Shown one piece after another: positions 32,289-43,946 of a stretch of 64,000 nt of DNA (within the stretch, counting starts at the first letter, position 1; every line of letters begins with the position of its first letter). The stretch is from assembly GCA_037447655.1 (NCBI GenBank), contig JBBHKE010002523.1, positions 186,001 to 250,000 of the forward strand, in the 5' to 3' direction. The position numbers and the translations under genes are program-made. This DNA is from Zygnema cylindricum (Eukaryota; Streptophyta; Zygnematophyceae; Zygnematales; Zygnemataceae). The notes under the pieces are model-generated. The model was not told where the DNA came from, made no database searches, and was given only the letters and a program-made list of their open reading frames with translations.

Positions 32289-33293
32289 TGCAAATATGTG
32301 TCCTCCATTGGATTACAGAATTCAGGAAGCCTCTAGATAGTTGTTAACTAACCCACTTCAAGCCATAATCACTACTGCCCAAAAATACAAACTAACAGTC
32401 TGACTGCACCCTTGTGCAGCCTGGACTCCCCTGAGTCCGTATCAAAAAAAAACTACTTAAAACGGCCAACCAGCTGATAAGTTATGAGGTGGCAAAAATG
32501 CCAATTTATACAAACTCTCAAAGAGAGAGGTGACTGTCTATCCAAAAAATGCTAAGTCCTAACCCCTCTCACAATCCTTATCTACTGCAGTTCGAACCAA
32601 TCAAATAAATGTAAAATACAGAAAGGTACTACGATCGATGTCCTTTCTGTACGGCCTCTGTACAACAAGGCCACTGAGTGAACGCGTGTCACCCTTCCAC
32701 TTGTCCGTATGATCCACAGAATTTCTGCAACCAAATGTTATCCCTCCACGTGGCGCTTAGTCAAACCACGTCCATAAACACCAAAGTGACCATTCCGCAA
32801 TCCCACCAGAGATATATGCCGTTAAGGTAAATCCGACATTGAATGTTGGCCGTCAAAACAAATGTCCGAATCATTTGTTTTGTGCGAAATGACGTCTGCA
32901 CCAAAACTTTAACTAGTTTTATGTTCCTTTGTTCACATTTTAGTTAATCGGTTTAATGACCATGTACGAGTTTAAATATGTATAAAACCCTATGTATCTT
33001 AAGAGACTTCTACGACAAACTGGTTAGAGCTAATAGTTACGCCGTACTCTACAGTTGGGAGGTTCGAGTTTTGTCGGACTCAACCTTTTGTTGAAGGTAA
33101 CAAAAGTCACTCTTTAGTCCTGCGTGTTGAACTAAGGTAGCAAAGGCTCAACCGCCCTCTCTATCCTTCAGTGACTACAAGTATGGTGGCTAGAGAGAGG
33201 AGGTGGAGGCACGCTGTCCGCCCTTTTTTTTTTCTTTTTAATACTGATATATTTAGACCTAGAAAATACTTTATAAATCTAGTAATTTCAACA
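32289..33293 (-). repeat. 3' LTR of A3
   Basis: 1,005 bp, ends TGTTGAAATT (33293, minus) and a decayed terminus TGCAAATATG on the plus strand. Carries the tRNA-like antisense block (GGTTCGAGTTT at 33061). Confidence 0.8.
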
Positions 33294-33788
33294 CTCCCAT
33301 TTTTTTCTAGTCTAACTTTAACTTTAGTTTTAGTCCACACTTTTTTCTACAATATTTTAATTTGGGAGAAGGCACTGGTTTTGTCATCATATCAGCTACC
33401 ATTTCCTCATCAGATCTATATACAAGATTCACAATCTTATTCTCAACTTTTTCTCTCACAAATCTAAATCTTATGTCCATATGCTTAGCCTTGAAATGAT
33501 GTTTTGGATAAGCTGCAATTGCAATGGCAGCTTGATTATCATTAAACACTTCATGCACTCCCTCCTTTATATACCCCTGTCGTTGCAACAAGGATTTGAC
33601 CCACATTAACTCCTTCACAGTAGAACAAGAGGTCATGTGCTCAGCCTCGATATTAGACAGAGCAACCACCTTTTGTTGCTTGTTGCTCCAACAACAAGCA
33701 CCTTCCCCCACATACAACACATACCCAGAAGTGCATCTTCTCATAGGTGCATCCCTATAACTGGCATCACTCCAAGTAGTGATATCAG
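33294..33788 (-). pseudogene. RNase H and Pol C-terminus (A3)
   Basis: Open frame 33744-33307 with CTSGYVLYVGEGACCWSNKQ, the DNQAAIAIA box and MMTKPVPSPKLKYC. It joins the segment at 36057 onward across the insertion: the TSD ATCAG falls in the RNase H region, before WSDASY. Confidence 0.85.
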
Positions 33789-36056
33789 TGTTGAAATTGG
33801 AAATCTTTACTCAGTAGATAGAGCTGTGAGGAGAAATTAAGGACTTAGAATATTGTGGGAAATAAAAACCTGTAATATTTACCTCAAATAGTGTTACACT
33901 AATATAAGACTAAGAGAGTGTACTGTACAGCCAGCTGGACAACGCGTCGGCAGGAAAAGGGTGTTTCGGGGGAGTGTTGTTTTTGAAAAGTTGGTTTCGT
34001 GCGTACTCGACATTTTGTGCGCACGCGACGTTTCGCGTGCGTAATATATTATCGAAAGTAATGTGGTGGTTCGAATGGATTTGCGGATTGGGGGAGTAAA
34101 TGTACGAGTAAAATTAAAGAGACGTGAGGTAGTAATTGAGTGGCGCGGAATGCGTTAAGAAATGGACGGCGGATCGCGACGCGATCCGATGTGAAGTTTA
34201 CGAAATGTACGTCGCCGGTACGGAACATATAATTTGAACAAATGTAATTTATATGCGACAAGCGACGTTTATGAAAAATGACGTGTACTTTATTTGCCGC
34301 ATTTATTGCAAAGGACGCGGCTGCGGTACGGAAATGATTTTGGTTGTACGATTATTATTTTTAACAAGTGGACGTGAATGACTAAATTCTCTTCGCGACG
34401 TCGTGGGATATTTGACGACTCGCGTGGATTTCGTTTGGATTTTTATGACCACGTGGCGCGACATCAAGGGTGCCGAATAAGATCGACGGACGGCGGATAT
34501 AGGCCGTCGATATTTTTCAAGTAGTAGAGACGCGAAATCGCGTCAATCACACGATGTTTATTTTGGACGTCCCGGATTGTTTGACGAAATTCGAGGAGTT
34601 CCATTGAGTGACTCAGCATGACTGAGCATACGATTTTGTAAGATTGTGTGTACTTTGTAAATATTTACAACAATGGTTTGTCTTTATGTGTATTAGTTAT
34701 TAGTGTAGATTTACTCTTTTTGACATACCTCGAAGTATTCGGGTTTATTAACATTAATAAAGGTAGCTAGTAGATTGCGTACGGCTGGTATGCCTCCGTA
34801 CACTCAGTAATGAGCTCGTGTATATTTGTAGGACTTAGTCATTTTTAGTCATAGGAACTTTTGGACCAAAAACTGTTTATGGTGTTTTTTGGTAATTTTT
34901 ATCTGAGGATTACTCTCAGATCTGTTGGCAGAATTATCTGAAATTCTGCATGTGTGTTCCTCTTTATATTTTTATTATTGTCACAGATTTTCAGGCTTAT
35001 TGTGTGCCTGGTCTGTGTTTTACTTCATTGTGAAGTTAGTCTGTTTTATCAAAGTTCTGGCAAACTGTTTTTCTGCAAATTTGACTAGATGATGTGATCG
35101 CTCTGTTTATTATATTTGTCTGAAACTTTGTGAGGTTATTTCAAATCCTAGATAATATCTGTTGATGTAGTTTTAGCTTGTTTTGTTATTTTTATAGAAT
35201 TCTGTGTTGATTCAAAGTAGGCTGTTTTTGGGTAGTCTATGGACAACAGGTTTCACGGAGTAGCGCCGATGACCAGTTACACGTGTCGGGAGATTAACGA
35301 GCAGATTGACGAAATCGGACGAACGAAACACAAACCGCATATCTAGAAAAGTATGGTACGGTCAGCCAAGAAGGGCCGTTGATTAACATCGAATTGAGGG
35401 ACGCGATTCTGAAGGGACCACAAATGACAAAGCACACTTGGACGGTATCAGGTGCTTCGTACTACACGACAACAGTCAGCCGGATGCTATGGACCACAGC
35501 TGACTAAGCGCCAGGTACATTGAATGTACTGTAGTCTGTTTGTAAATATCTGGAAACAAAGATTTGTAGCTTAGCCAATTTGAAATAGTGTCGCACTATT
35601 CAGATTTAGAGAAATGGCAGAATTAGATTTTGGAAGTACTCTTAGAATAGTAAGTACAGTTTTAGTACTTTGTCGTTGCATAGGACAATACTGTAGTACA
35701 GTCACTTAAATTAGTGTGACCAGTAGATACTCATTGTGAGTATATAGTTTAAGACTTAGACAAATTGTGTTTATCCAAGTCTTGGGATATTAATTTACTA
35801 AGGCAGTTTTTGGGAATCTGCAGTGTGAATATCTTATGGTTGGCAATATCAATTGAGTTGAATCTTTGTAGAGTGATTCTACATTGTGCTTACTACTGTT
35901 ATGCAGAATTTGAGTCTGCATAGATCACTGAGTTGCATTCTATCACATCCTGAAGTTGGTTGTTGAGTAGGGTGCTTGTTAGCTTCTGCTTTAAATGTCT
36001 ACTTCCACTACTACTTCTTCTGACTCTCCTCCTGCTACTGTGGTTGTAGATGAACA
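33789..36056 (+). mobile_element. 2.27-kb LTR-like insertion with D-type LTR inside
   Basis: Begins TGTTGAAATTGG and ends GTAGATGAACA. It is flanked by perfect 5-bp repeats ATCAG (33784-33788 and 36057-36061), and the A3 frame resumes across it, so this is one integration event. The last 60 bp contain ATGTCTACTTCC and further Ser/Thr/Pro codons, the start-codon-in-LTR design of family G, so the outer piece is probably a solo LTR. Inside lies a D-family LTR (33975-35248) preceded by a polypurine tract. The segment 35249-35530 is unassigned. Confidence 0.65.
33975..35248 (+). repeat. LTR of family D within the 33789-36056 insertion
   Basis: 1,274 bp starting TGTTGTTTTTGAAAAG after CGGGGGAG and ending TATGGACAACA, matching the D 5' LTR (39100-40266). 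The polypurine tract at its left marks it as a former 3' LTR. No flanking duplication is seen, so internal rearrangement has occurred. Confidence 0.75.
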
Positions 36057-36817
36057 ATCAGTGTGCTCCCCTACCAAATGTAATCATAACTCTCTGGTTC
36101 CTTCCAGATATCTCATGACTCTCTTCGCTACCTCCGAATCTTTCTTCTTAGGATGGTTAAGACTCTTACAAAAGACTCCTACTGTTGCCGCTATGATCGG
36201 CCTTGTACAGTTCATAAAGTAGATCAAACTTCCTACGACTTGTCTATAAGGAATATACTTCATAAATTTTCTCTCATCTGGACTTATCTGATCATCTACG
36301 ATTACCACTTCTCTTTCTACACTCCCATGACTTACTTTCTTCAAGTCCATGGGAGTGGTACAACTGTTTGCCTTTTCCATATGGAATTTCTCAAGCATAT
36401 TACCTATTGCTTCTTTCTGAGTAAGTCTGATAATCCTTTTCCCCCTATCTCTCTCCATTTAGACCCCCAAAATATATCTTGCCTCACTTAAATCCTTCAT
36501 AACAAATCTGCTTCTAAGATTTTTCTTTAACTTATTGATCTTTTCCAAAGATTTACTTAATACAAGCAGATCATCCACGTAAATTGCAATAAATATAATA
36601 CCATTCACATCCTCAGACATATAGATAGAATGGTCAGAGCTGATCCAGATTTATCGAAGACCGGTGTGAAACTCATCTAGTTTTTTATTTCATTATCGAG
36701 GAGCCTGGTTTAGTCCATATAAGGACTTTATGAGCCTGCAGACTTTGCTCTCTTCTCCTCCCTCCACAAACCAGTTTGGTTGCCTCATGAAAATTTCTTC
36801 CCCTAACTCACTATTAA
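36057..36817 (-). pseudogene. Reverse transcriptase (A3)
   Basis: Contains AIYVDD (intact catalytic box, about 36573-36590), the ME-RDRGKRIIRLTQKEAIGNM block, and NCTRPIIAATVG. Stops occur near 36459 and 36650. Homology breaks at 36817 in the segment before TAFLNGELEEE. Confidence 0.8.
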
Positions 36818-37867
36818 TGTAGAAATTAATGGTTATTTTAGCATTTTCTACGTCTAAAATAAAATGCACAAAAGAAGTCGAGGCACTCTGCCCCTAACTC
36901 CTCTCTTCAACCCCCACACTTGTCGTAGTCACTAAAGGTTGAAGAGGAAACTAGAGCCATGGCTGCCTATGCCGCTTAGAGATAGAGAGACAAGTGGTAG
37001 ATTTTGGTAGATTTACCAAAATATAATTGATGGACCCAGGATTTGATCCTAGTACCTGCTGTCCGTCAAGTCTAGCCGTAGTCCGTAGCTTTATCCTATA
37101 AGTCTAGGATAAGTGCTAGGACATTTGGGGTTTCATAATTAATTAAACAGTTTTACGTATACAAGTTCGTTTTAAGGCGTGAACAATTTTTCAAGCATAG
37201 ACACAGTTTTGTATAGTACGGCGTACGGTACTCCACGAAATGAATATCGCGCATTTGTTCTGACCTCGAAACAAATACCACGCAATTAATTTCGACGACT
37301 TAGTTAGTTGCCGATCTAGATCGAACGGTCGTGATAGATGTCGAGATCGAGGAATGGACGCTTTGGCGGTTTTCGGTCATTGCCACGTAAAATGACACAT
37401 GGCACAATCACATTGGCCTACGGCATCTCTGGAGAATACGGGAACAAATCTGGATATGGCAGGCGCCGACATTTTGGCCATGTCATACAATGGCCGTATA
37501 GAAAGTCCATCGACACTTGTACTTTTCTGTACAACACAGTAATCTAACTAGTCCTTACTCTAGTAGTATAGAGTTTAGAGAGGGATTTAGGACTTTGGAA
37601 ATTTGGTAGGTAGACTCCTCTCTCCCAGAGAGCTCTTGTACAAAAGGTCAACTTTGACCCTTCATAACTTACTGCTCGAGGAGCAAATTCAGAGATTCTT
37701 TTTGCCATAGACTCAAAAGAGTCTTTTATTCACAGAGGTGAAATGGCAAGAGTTTTTATTTGTCAGGGTGGCAGTTATTTTTGTGGAAACTCAAAGGGGT
37801 CAAGGTTATCCTAGGGGCTTCGAATGAGCTACCTACTCTGAGGGCCAATGGAGGTCTCAAAGTTTCA
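36818..37867 (+). repeat. 5' LTR of element E
   Basis: 1,050 bp from TGTAGAAATTAATGG to AAAGTTTCA. Shares the TAGTCACTAAAGG, GAGCCATGGCTGCC and TTGATGGACCC...GTCCGTCAAG blocks with F. The gag ATG is at 37849, inside the LTR. Confidence 0.75.
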
Positions 37868-38600
37868 GGTTATGGGCACACCATTCTACAATACCAATAT
37901 TTAATGGAGCAGGCTTCATATATTGGGAAAGTATAATGATAGGGGCTCTATGCGAAAAGAGGTTTTGGGGGATAGTAAGCGGACGAGTGAGGCGTCCATC
38001 TAGTTGAGCCATTCCTGTAGGTTTTGGGGGAAGCAGGTTTACCGGAATAGCCTGTAGGTTTTGGGGGAAGCAGGTTTACCAGAATAGCAGATCCTACTCT
38101 ACCTGGAGAATTCAGAGGACGGGAAGAGCATTGTGATGGAAAAAGGAAAAGACAATGAGACAGTTACACCGATAGCAACACCTATCGCAACCGGTTCAGC
38201 GTTCATATCACCTATTCCGAGGAATGAGGAGAATGATGTTGATACTTGTGACTTCAACAATATGGCGGCAAAACACTTTATTCTCTGCCATCTTACTCAA
38301 GGACTTGCATCTCCTCATTTGCAGGTGGAAAGGGCATCCGATCTGTGGATTGCCCTTATAGAGATGTATCGAAGTGGTACTATTCAGCTGCTGCAATTTG
38401 CTGATCAAAAGATAGATGCATATGTATACAAAGGGGGAAAAATGCTAGACTTTTGTAATGAGCTTGCACACTTTTTCATGGAACTAGAGAGTGCTAGTCA
38501 AGTAGAAACAAAAAAGATAAAGGTTGACTGTCTGCTCATGAAGTTACCTGATGACTATGATAACATAGTCAACGGTGTGCAAGATTTTGCCAGATTCTAG
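37849..38600 (+). pseudogene. gag of element E
   Basis: Reads Q-V-M-G-T-P across the LTR junction and soon hits a stop. A 37-bp tandem duplication (38014-38050 and 38051-38087) shifts the frame. From 38133 a 155-codon stretch is open with DFNNMAAKHFILCHLTQGLA, KGGKMLDFCNELAHFFMELES and LLMKLPDDYDNIV, matching A gag. Confidence 0.75.
37868..37882 (+). promoter_or_regulatory. Half tRNA-iMet primer-binding site of E
   Basis: GGTTATGGGCACACC directly after the LTR; 14 of 15 bases match the complement of tRNA-iMet bases 25-39. Confidence 0.75.
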
Positions 38601-39099
38601 GTGAATCTGGAATTATGTGGTAAAGATGATTCTCGTCCGAGAGGATACAATTGAGATCCGAAGGGGAGGGAAGAGTGGACAAGCTTTGGCAACAGGAACT
38701 GATTGGAGGATCAAAGATCCCAGAAAATCAGCAAGAAATTAAGAAGGAGGAGGACAAAAAACTCAGTCTGATGAATCAGAATCGAGGGTCTCTTAGAGGT
38801 TGTGTCACTTTTGCAAGAAACCAGGACAATATATGGCTGAGTGTACTAAGCTAACCGAGCTTCTGTTAAAAGAGGGGAAGACCGGTGGGCTCGTGAGAGG
38901 AAAGAAATAGGCCCTTGTGACACAGGTACATGAGGCGGAATCCGAGGACAAGGACGATGAACTCCTATTGGATTAGGAGTTGGAGGCGAAAAATGAGGTT
39001 GAAATTCCACAAAAGCAGAAATGCGCTTTTGGTAGATTGAAAGGTGAAGTAGGCTGGATTTTAGATTCAGGTGCCACCATGCACATGTGTAAGGATAAA
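38601..39099 (+). pseudogene. Zinc knuckle and protease start (E)
   Basis: Contains LCHFCKKPGQYMAEC (knuckle with His replaced by Gln), an acidic linker with stops, then GWILDSGATMHMCKDK, the DSG protease motif. Element D begins at the next base. Confidence 0.75.
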
Positions 39100-40266
39100 T
39101 GTTGTTTTGAAACTCTAGTTTCGTGCGTACTACACACTTTTTGCGCACGCGACGCTCGTGTGTAATTTGTTAAATGCATTTACTATGGAGGTTTGAATGG
39201 ATTTGCGGATTGGGGGAGTGAATATACAGATATATTGTTTTGGGACAAACAAAATAGAAATTGAGTGGCGCAGAAATTACAAAATGAGTAAGAGAAATGG
39301 ACGGCGGATCGCGAAGTGATCCGACGTTAGATAATCGATGAAGTTAAAATGGTACGTCACATGTACAAAGCATAATGCGACAGGCGGAATTTATGGAGAG
39401 GTACGCAGTTTAGGTACGGACACGATTTGGATCGTACGGTTTGATTTTGGCATGTTGGTCGTGGTACAAGTGGAGGGCGGACGGCGTCCGCCGATATTTT
39501 TCAAGGAACCGCAATTTTGATGACGTGGTATCAAGTGAACTGTACGTATGTGATGTCGGTTCACTACGTGGTTGCGTCCACAAGTGACAAATCAAGTTGA
39601 TACTCAGTACGCAGATTTTACGGATGCGTCGATGTAAATATTTGGTAGAGCATTATTTTGTCTTTTTGTGAATTAATTATTAGTGTAGATTTACTCACTT
39701 TGACATACCTTGAAGTATTCGGGTATACCAACATTAAAAGAGGTATCTAGTAGATAGCGTACGGATGGTATGCCTCCGTACATTCAGCAGTAAGCTCTTG
39801 TATATATACATAGGACTTAGTCATTTTAGGACTTAGAGAACTTTTGGACCAAAAACTGTTTATGGTGGTTTTGGTAATTTTATCTGAGGATTACTCTTAG
39901 ATCTGTAGGCAGAATTCTCTGAAATTCTGCATGTGTTCCTCTTTATATTTTTAATATTGTCACAGATTTTCAGGCCTGTTGTGTGCCTGGTCTGTGTTTT
40001 AATTCATTGTGAAGTTAGTCTGTTTTATCAAAGTTCTGGCAGACTGTTTTTCTGCAACTTTGACTAGATGATGTGATCACTCTGTTTATTATATTTGTCT
40101 GAAACTTTGTGAGGTTATTCTATAGCCTAGATAATATCTGTTAATGTAGTTTCAGCTTGGTTTGTTATTTCTGTAGAAGTATGTGTTATTTCAAAGTAGG
40201 CTGTTTTTGGGTTGTCTGTGGTGCTTCCGAGGGTGAATCCATGGCTAGAAATGGCTATGGACAACA
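39100..40266 (+). repeat. 5' LTR of D
   Basis: 1,167 bp, TGTTGTTTTGAAAC to TATGGACAACA. It is CpG-rich near its start. The gag start (ATG 40241, in frame with an upstream ATG at 40157) lies within it. Confidence 0.85.
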
Positions 40267-41010
40267 GGTTTTGGGCCCACGCTCATGGCTACCCATATTG
40301 GATAAATCTTACTTACCCATATTTGATGGAACTGAATATTATTGTTGGAGGAGTATTATGGAGAGCTACTTCAAGTTGAGGAAGCTGATGGATGTAGTGG
40401 ATGGGACATGTGTCGAAACATCGGCTGAATGGGAGGAGAAAAACCTGGAGTGCTTGAGGATCATCAAGCTATCTATGACTGAAAAATTTGTAATGATGTA
40501 CCTTGATGTGAAGAGTGCACCTGAATTGTGGAAGTGGTTAGAACTCATTTATCAAAAGACTTATGTGTATCACTGGATGATTAGTGCCACAAAAATATTT
40601 GAGTATAAGTATGATGGAGGTAGCATGTTGAAATATTGCCTCAGTTTGCAAAGATTGTTTGTAGAAAATGATATAGCAGGAGGAAATTTTACAAATGTTC
40701 AAAAGGCTCTCATGTTAATAAAAGGATTACCTAAGGAATATAGGTGTGCTTTTGATAGATTAAATCAAGTTGATAAAAAGGATTGGATCTTGCCTTTAGC
40801 AATCATATTTGTTTTGGATATAGAAGATGATAAAGAGGCTGTAAAAGATAGGGGGAATTTTGAAGGTGTTAGATCATAGTTTCAAAAAAATAGAAAAAGT
40901 TGCAAATCAGAAAATTGTTTTTACTGTAATGATATAGGACATACTTTTAGAGTATGTCCATTATATAAAAGTGCATGTGTCATAGGGAATTTCAGAAACG
41001 GATGGGATGA
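40241..41010 (+). pseudogene. gag with zinc knuckle (element D)
   Basis: Open frame to 40879 (ATG 40241; an in-frame ATG at 40157 would extend it). It contains ILDKSYLPIFDGTEYYCWRS, ELWKWLELIYQ, EYKYDGGSMLKYCLSLQRLF and KALMLIKGLPKEY, i.e. the copia gag helical domain. One TAG (40877-40879) precedes, in the same frame, a complete CX2CX4HX4C knuckle CFYCNDIGHTFRVC. The LTR/primer-site boundary is inside the coding sequence. Confidence 0.75.
40267..40281 (+). promoter_or_regulatory. Half tRNA-iMet primer-binding site of D
   Basis: GGTTTTGGGCCCACG follows the LTR; 13 of 15 bases match the expected complement. It is read in frame as V-L-G-P-R. Confidence 0.7.
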
Positions 41011-41192
41011 AAATCGAGTTCGACCCCTACACAAAGGGATACACTTCCAGTCGATGAATTTGTATACTTGTCGGCTGCTGTTTTTCGAAATTTGGAAAAT
41101 GAGGAAGGAAGGGAAACATTTGCTGTTACCAAAAATAGTGTGGAGAAAGTGGTGACAGAAAAGGATTTGGTTTCAATTTTTACGACGACAGA

Positions 41193-41513
41193 TTGGTGAG
41201 TAATAAAGATTTACAGGAGGAAGAGGTTAATGTAGTGAGGATAGCTGGAGAGAGTGAAGTTCAATTGGAAGTGGAAACTGTAAATAATTTGTATAAGGGG
41301 ATTACTGTACTTAAAGAGAGAGAGAGAAAAAGTGTTCAGAAAATTGAAGTAGGAGAGGAATTTTATAATATTGGAAAAGAAAACAAAAGTTCAAAAATTG
41401 AGAAAATACCAAAATTTATTAAGAAAACAAAGAAAAGAAGTAGAAGTCAAAGAATAAACCGTAGAAGAAAACATGTGCTGAAAATGGTCAAAAGAAAGCA
41501 TCGTGAAAAATAA
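41193..41513 (+). CDS. Lys/Arg/Glu-rich protein tail of element D
   Basis: 106-codon open frame, strongly charged, with a basic end (KKTKKRSRSQRINRRRKH). No recognisable domain. It occupies the place of pol and parallels the charged tail of gag in element F; it may be the C-terminal part of a gag fusion. ATG start uncertain. Confidence 0.35.
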   Translation: MVSNKDLQEEEVNVVRIAGESEVQLEVETVNNLYKGITVLKERERKSVQKIEVGEEFYNIGKENKSSKIEKIPKFIKKTKKRSRSQRINRRRKHVLKMVKRKHREK

Positions 41514-41701
41514 TTTTAGAGAAGTGATTATCTTTTACATTTAGTAATCTTTTTGAGGAATTTCGGATTTAAAACTTTGAATTTTGAAATTGTGTGAGAA
41601 GGAAAGTTTTTACTTTTGAAGACCTAGAAAGAGGTAGTGGAAGCAATGGTGTGTTTAAGAAGGAAGGATTTTGGAAGACATGGCAGCAGGCAGTGGGAGC
41701 A

Positions 41702-41752
41702 GTGGTGACGTCAGCGGAAACAGTGGTGACGTCAGCGGAAGCAGTGGTGACA
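41702..41752 (+). repeat. 21-bp repeats with TGACGTCA palindromes
   Basis: Two full and one partial copy of a 21-bp unit containing GTGGTGACGTCAGCGG. The 8-bp palindrome at 41706-41713 and 41727-41734 is the classical bZIP/CRE target. It is located about 100 bp before the 3' LTR of D. Confidence 0.65.
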
Positions 41753-41829
41753 TTTGAACGAAATGTACAGTTACATTTCAAACGCGGTATATTTTACTAT
41801 GGGTGCACGAAACTAAATTTTCGGGGGAG

Positions 41830-42661
41830 TGTTGTTTTGAAAACTTAGTTTCGTGCGTACTACACACTTTGTGCGCACGCGACGTTTCGTGCGTAATTTG
41901 TTAAATGAATTTACTGTGGAGGTTCGAATGGATTCGCGGATTGCGGAAGTGAACATATAGATATATTGTTTTGGGACGAACGAAATAGAAATTAAGTGGC
42001 GTGGAAAATACGAAATGCGTAAGAGAAATGGACAGCGGATCGCGAAGTGATCCGACGTTAAATAATTGACGAAGTTAAAATGGTACATCACACGTACAAA
42101 ACATAATGCGACAGGCGGAATTTATGGAGAGATACGCAGTTTAGGTACGGACACGATTTGGATCGTACGGTTTGATTTCAGCAAGTTGGTCGTAGTACAC
42201 GTGGAGGGGAACAACGTCCGCCGATATTTTTCAAGGAATCGCAATTTTGATGACGTGGTATCAAGTGAACCGTACGTTTGTGATGTCGGTTCACTACGTG
42301 GTTTCGTCCACAAGTGACAAATCAAGTTGATACTCATTACGCAGATTTTACGGATGCGTCGATGTAAATATTTGGTTGAGCATTGTTTTGTCTTTATGTG
42401 AATTAATTATTAGTGTAGATTTACTCACTTTGACATACCTTGAAGTATTCGGGTATAGCAACATTAAAAGAGGTAGCTAGTAGATAGCGTACGGCTGGTA
42501 TGCCTCCGTACATTCAGCAGTAAGCTCTTGTATATATATATAGGACTTAGTCATTTTATGACTTAGGGAACTTTTGGACCAAAAATTGTTTATGGTGTTT
42601 TTGGTAATTTTATGTGAGGATTACTCTCAGATTTGTTGGTAAAATTATCTGAAATTTTGCA
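41830..42661 (+). repeat. 3' LTR of D, interrupted by C
   Basis: Starts after TTTTCGGGGGAG and follows the 5' LTR to TTTTGCA at 42661, where element C begins. About 330 bp of LTR should resume beyond the right edge of C. Confidence 0.8.
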
Positions 42662-43946
42662 TGTTGTCAAGCTCGTGTGCGTTTCTGGCTCACCTTTATA
42701 TCACCATGGATTTCCAGACCCTTTTGCACCGGTATAGTCCTCAAAGTACGGGGGAGTGAGTGCACAACGCCAAACAAAATCCTTTTACTTACCAAACTGA
42801 AAGGAACGCACTTTATTTTGCGCCTAACGGAGGTTGAACGACGGAGTTATTTCGTTTCAAAGATTTCTATTCTGTTACATGCTACCAATTTCCACCTGTC
42901 CCTGTGGGGGGTACATTGTGGAACGCCACGTAACTTCTTAAGATATACATGTGGATTTTGCTGTTAGCTGTTAGTAGGATGTTAGTTCAGGTCCACCAGA
43001 CGGGCAGAGCATTTATTACGTTGGGTCAAAGTTAGGCGTTTCCCGTTAATTCATGACTTTGTGGCTCATGAGTGTATCATAGGAGGACATTTGGCTTCAT
43101 ATCCAGCCGGAGCTAGTCGCCTAACTTTTTACCCTAAGTGTAGTACAACCTGTTTGGTCTGATGTCCGTACGATAACAATTTTTGGCTGCTGATTGGATT
43201 TCTATATTGTTTTGACTTTGGCACTTCCAGTAGGACAAACTTGGCTGGTATAAGGAACTTGGGGCCGAAAGAGACAGGTTGCTTTTTGAGTACTGTCTCC
43301 TAAGAAAACCCCAGAAAAATACAATTAATCTTTCAATAGGATAACTGTTGCATTATGTCGTGAACTCTATTGCCATCTTTGTTTTGGATTGTCATTTGTG
43401 GAAATCGTTGCTCGGGTGGGTGGTTGGCACTATCCTCTCTTTGGGCGGTTCGGGCTTTCGCTATTTGAAACTTAGAAGAGTCTGGTCGGATCCGTACGGC
43501 GGAACCGACGGTTAAGGGAGAATCATATAAGTCTTTGGGCAATTTGGAGAGGTTTCTTCTTCTAAGTTTGTCTGCGTTGCACTCCGGGGTATGTGAGCTT
43601 GCTTCACCATTTTCATTGATTTCTATATTTATTTTTATTTTATGGGGCAAGGTGATATTGTTTAATCTGAAAGAGCCGATATTTATTGTTTCTATATTTA
43701 TGCGTGGTTGTTATTTGCGCACTGTTGTGATAGTCCTTGGTTTCTGTCCGGATTTTTGTGGGCTGGATCGGACGACTAGCATTTCCTTTCCATCTTTTGG
43801 ATCCTCTTCAGAAGTGTAGCATTTGGTGGGCTTCCGGCGGATAAGCACAATACTGAAAAAGCAACCAGTCTCTTTAGGTTAAAGAGGATAGGTGCTTAGG
43901 GCGGAGTACTTTCAAAAAGGAATTTAGCTCCTCTGTTTGGTCAAAT
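42662..43946 (+). mobile_element. 5' LTR and leader of element C
   Basis: Begins TGTTGTCAAGCTCG inside the D LTR. The LTR end and primer site are not certain; the leader part from about 43365 is shared with the fragment at 480-1063. No convincing gene before the gag ATG at 43947. Confidence 0.55.

Larger units (their letters stand above)
32289..36817 (-). mobile_element. Copia element A3, 3' half visible, interrupted twice
   Basis: Minus-strand family A copy: 3' LTR 32289-33293, RNase H 33294-33788, insertion 33789-36056, reverse transcriptase 36057-36817. At 36817 it is cut by element E; its upstream part should lie beyond the right window edge. The 128 bp between the G LTR fragment and this LTR (32161-32288) are unassigned. 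Confidence 0.8.
36818..39099 (+). mobile_element. Copia element E, 5' part, cut by D
   Basis: Plus-strand element inserted in A3: LTR 36818-37867, primer site, gag, start of protease. It is interrupted at 39100 by element D within the protease just after MHMCKDK; the remainder should lie right of the window. The gag is close to that of A. Confidence 0.75.
39100..42661 (+). mobile_element. Gag-only element D, cut in its 3' LTR by C
   Basis: 5' LTR 39100-40266, primer site, gag plus a basic C-terminal region, polypurine tract, 3' LTR 41830-42661 (the rest displaced by C). The interior is only 1.56 kb and lacks protease, integrase and reverse transcriptase. The gag resembles that of B (GGSM-x-YC, FVENDIAGGN), so B-type elements are the plausible helper family. 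Confidence 0.8.

Noticed and set aside
43425-43436. TTGGCACTATCC as primer-binding site of C
   Set aside because: It starts with TGG like a classical site, but the same string occurs within the F LTRs (12179 and 15254 regions) and at 609, away from an LTR end, and I can match it to no tRNA 3' end.
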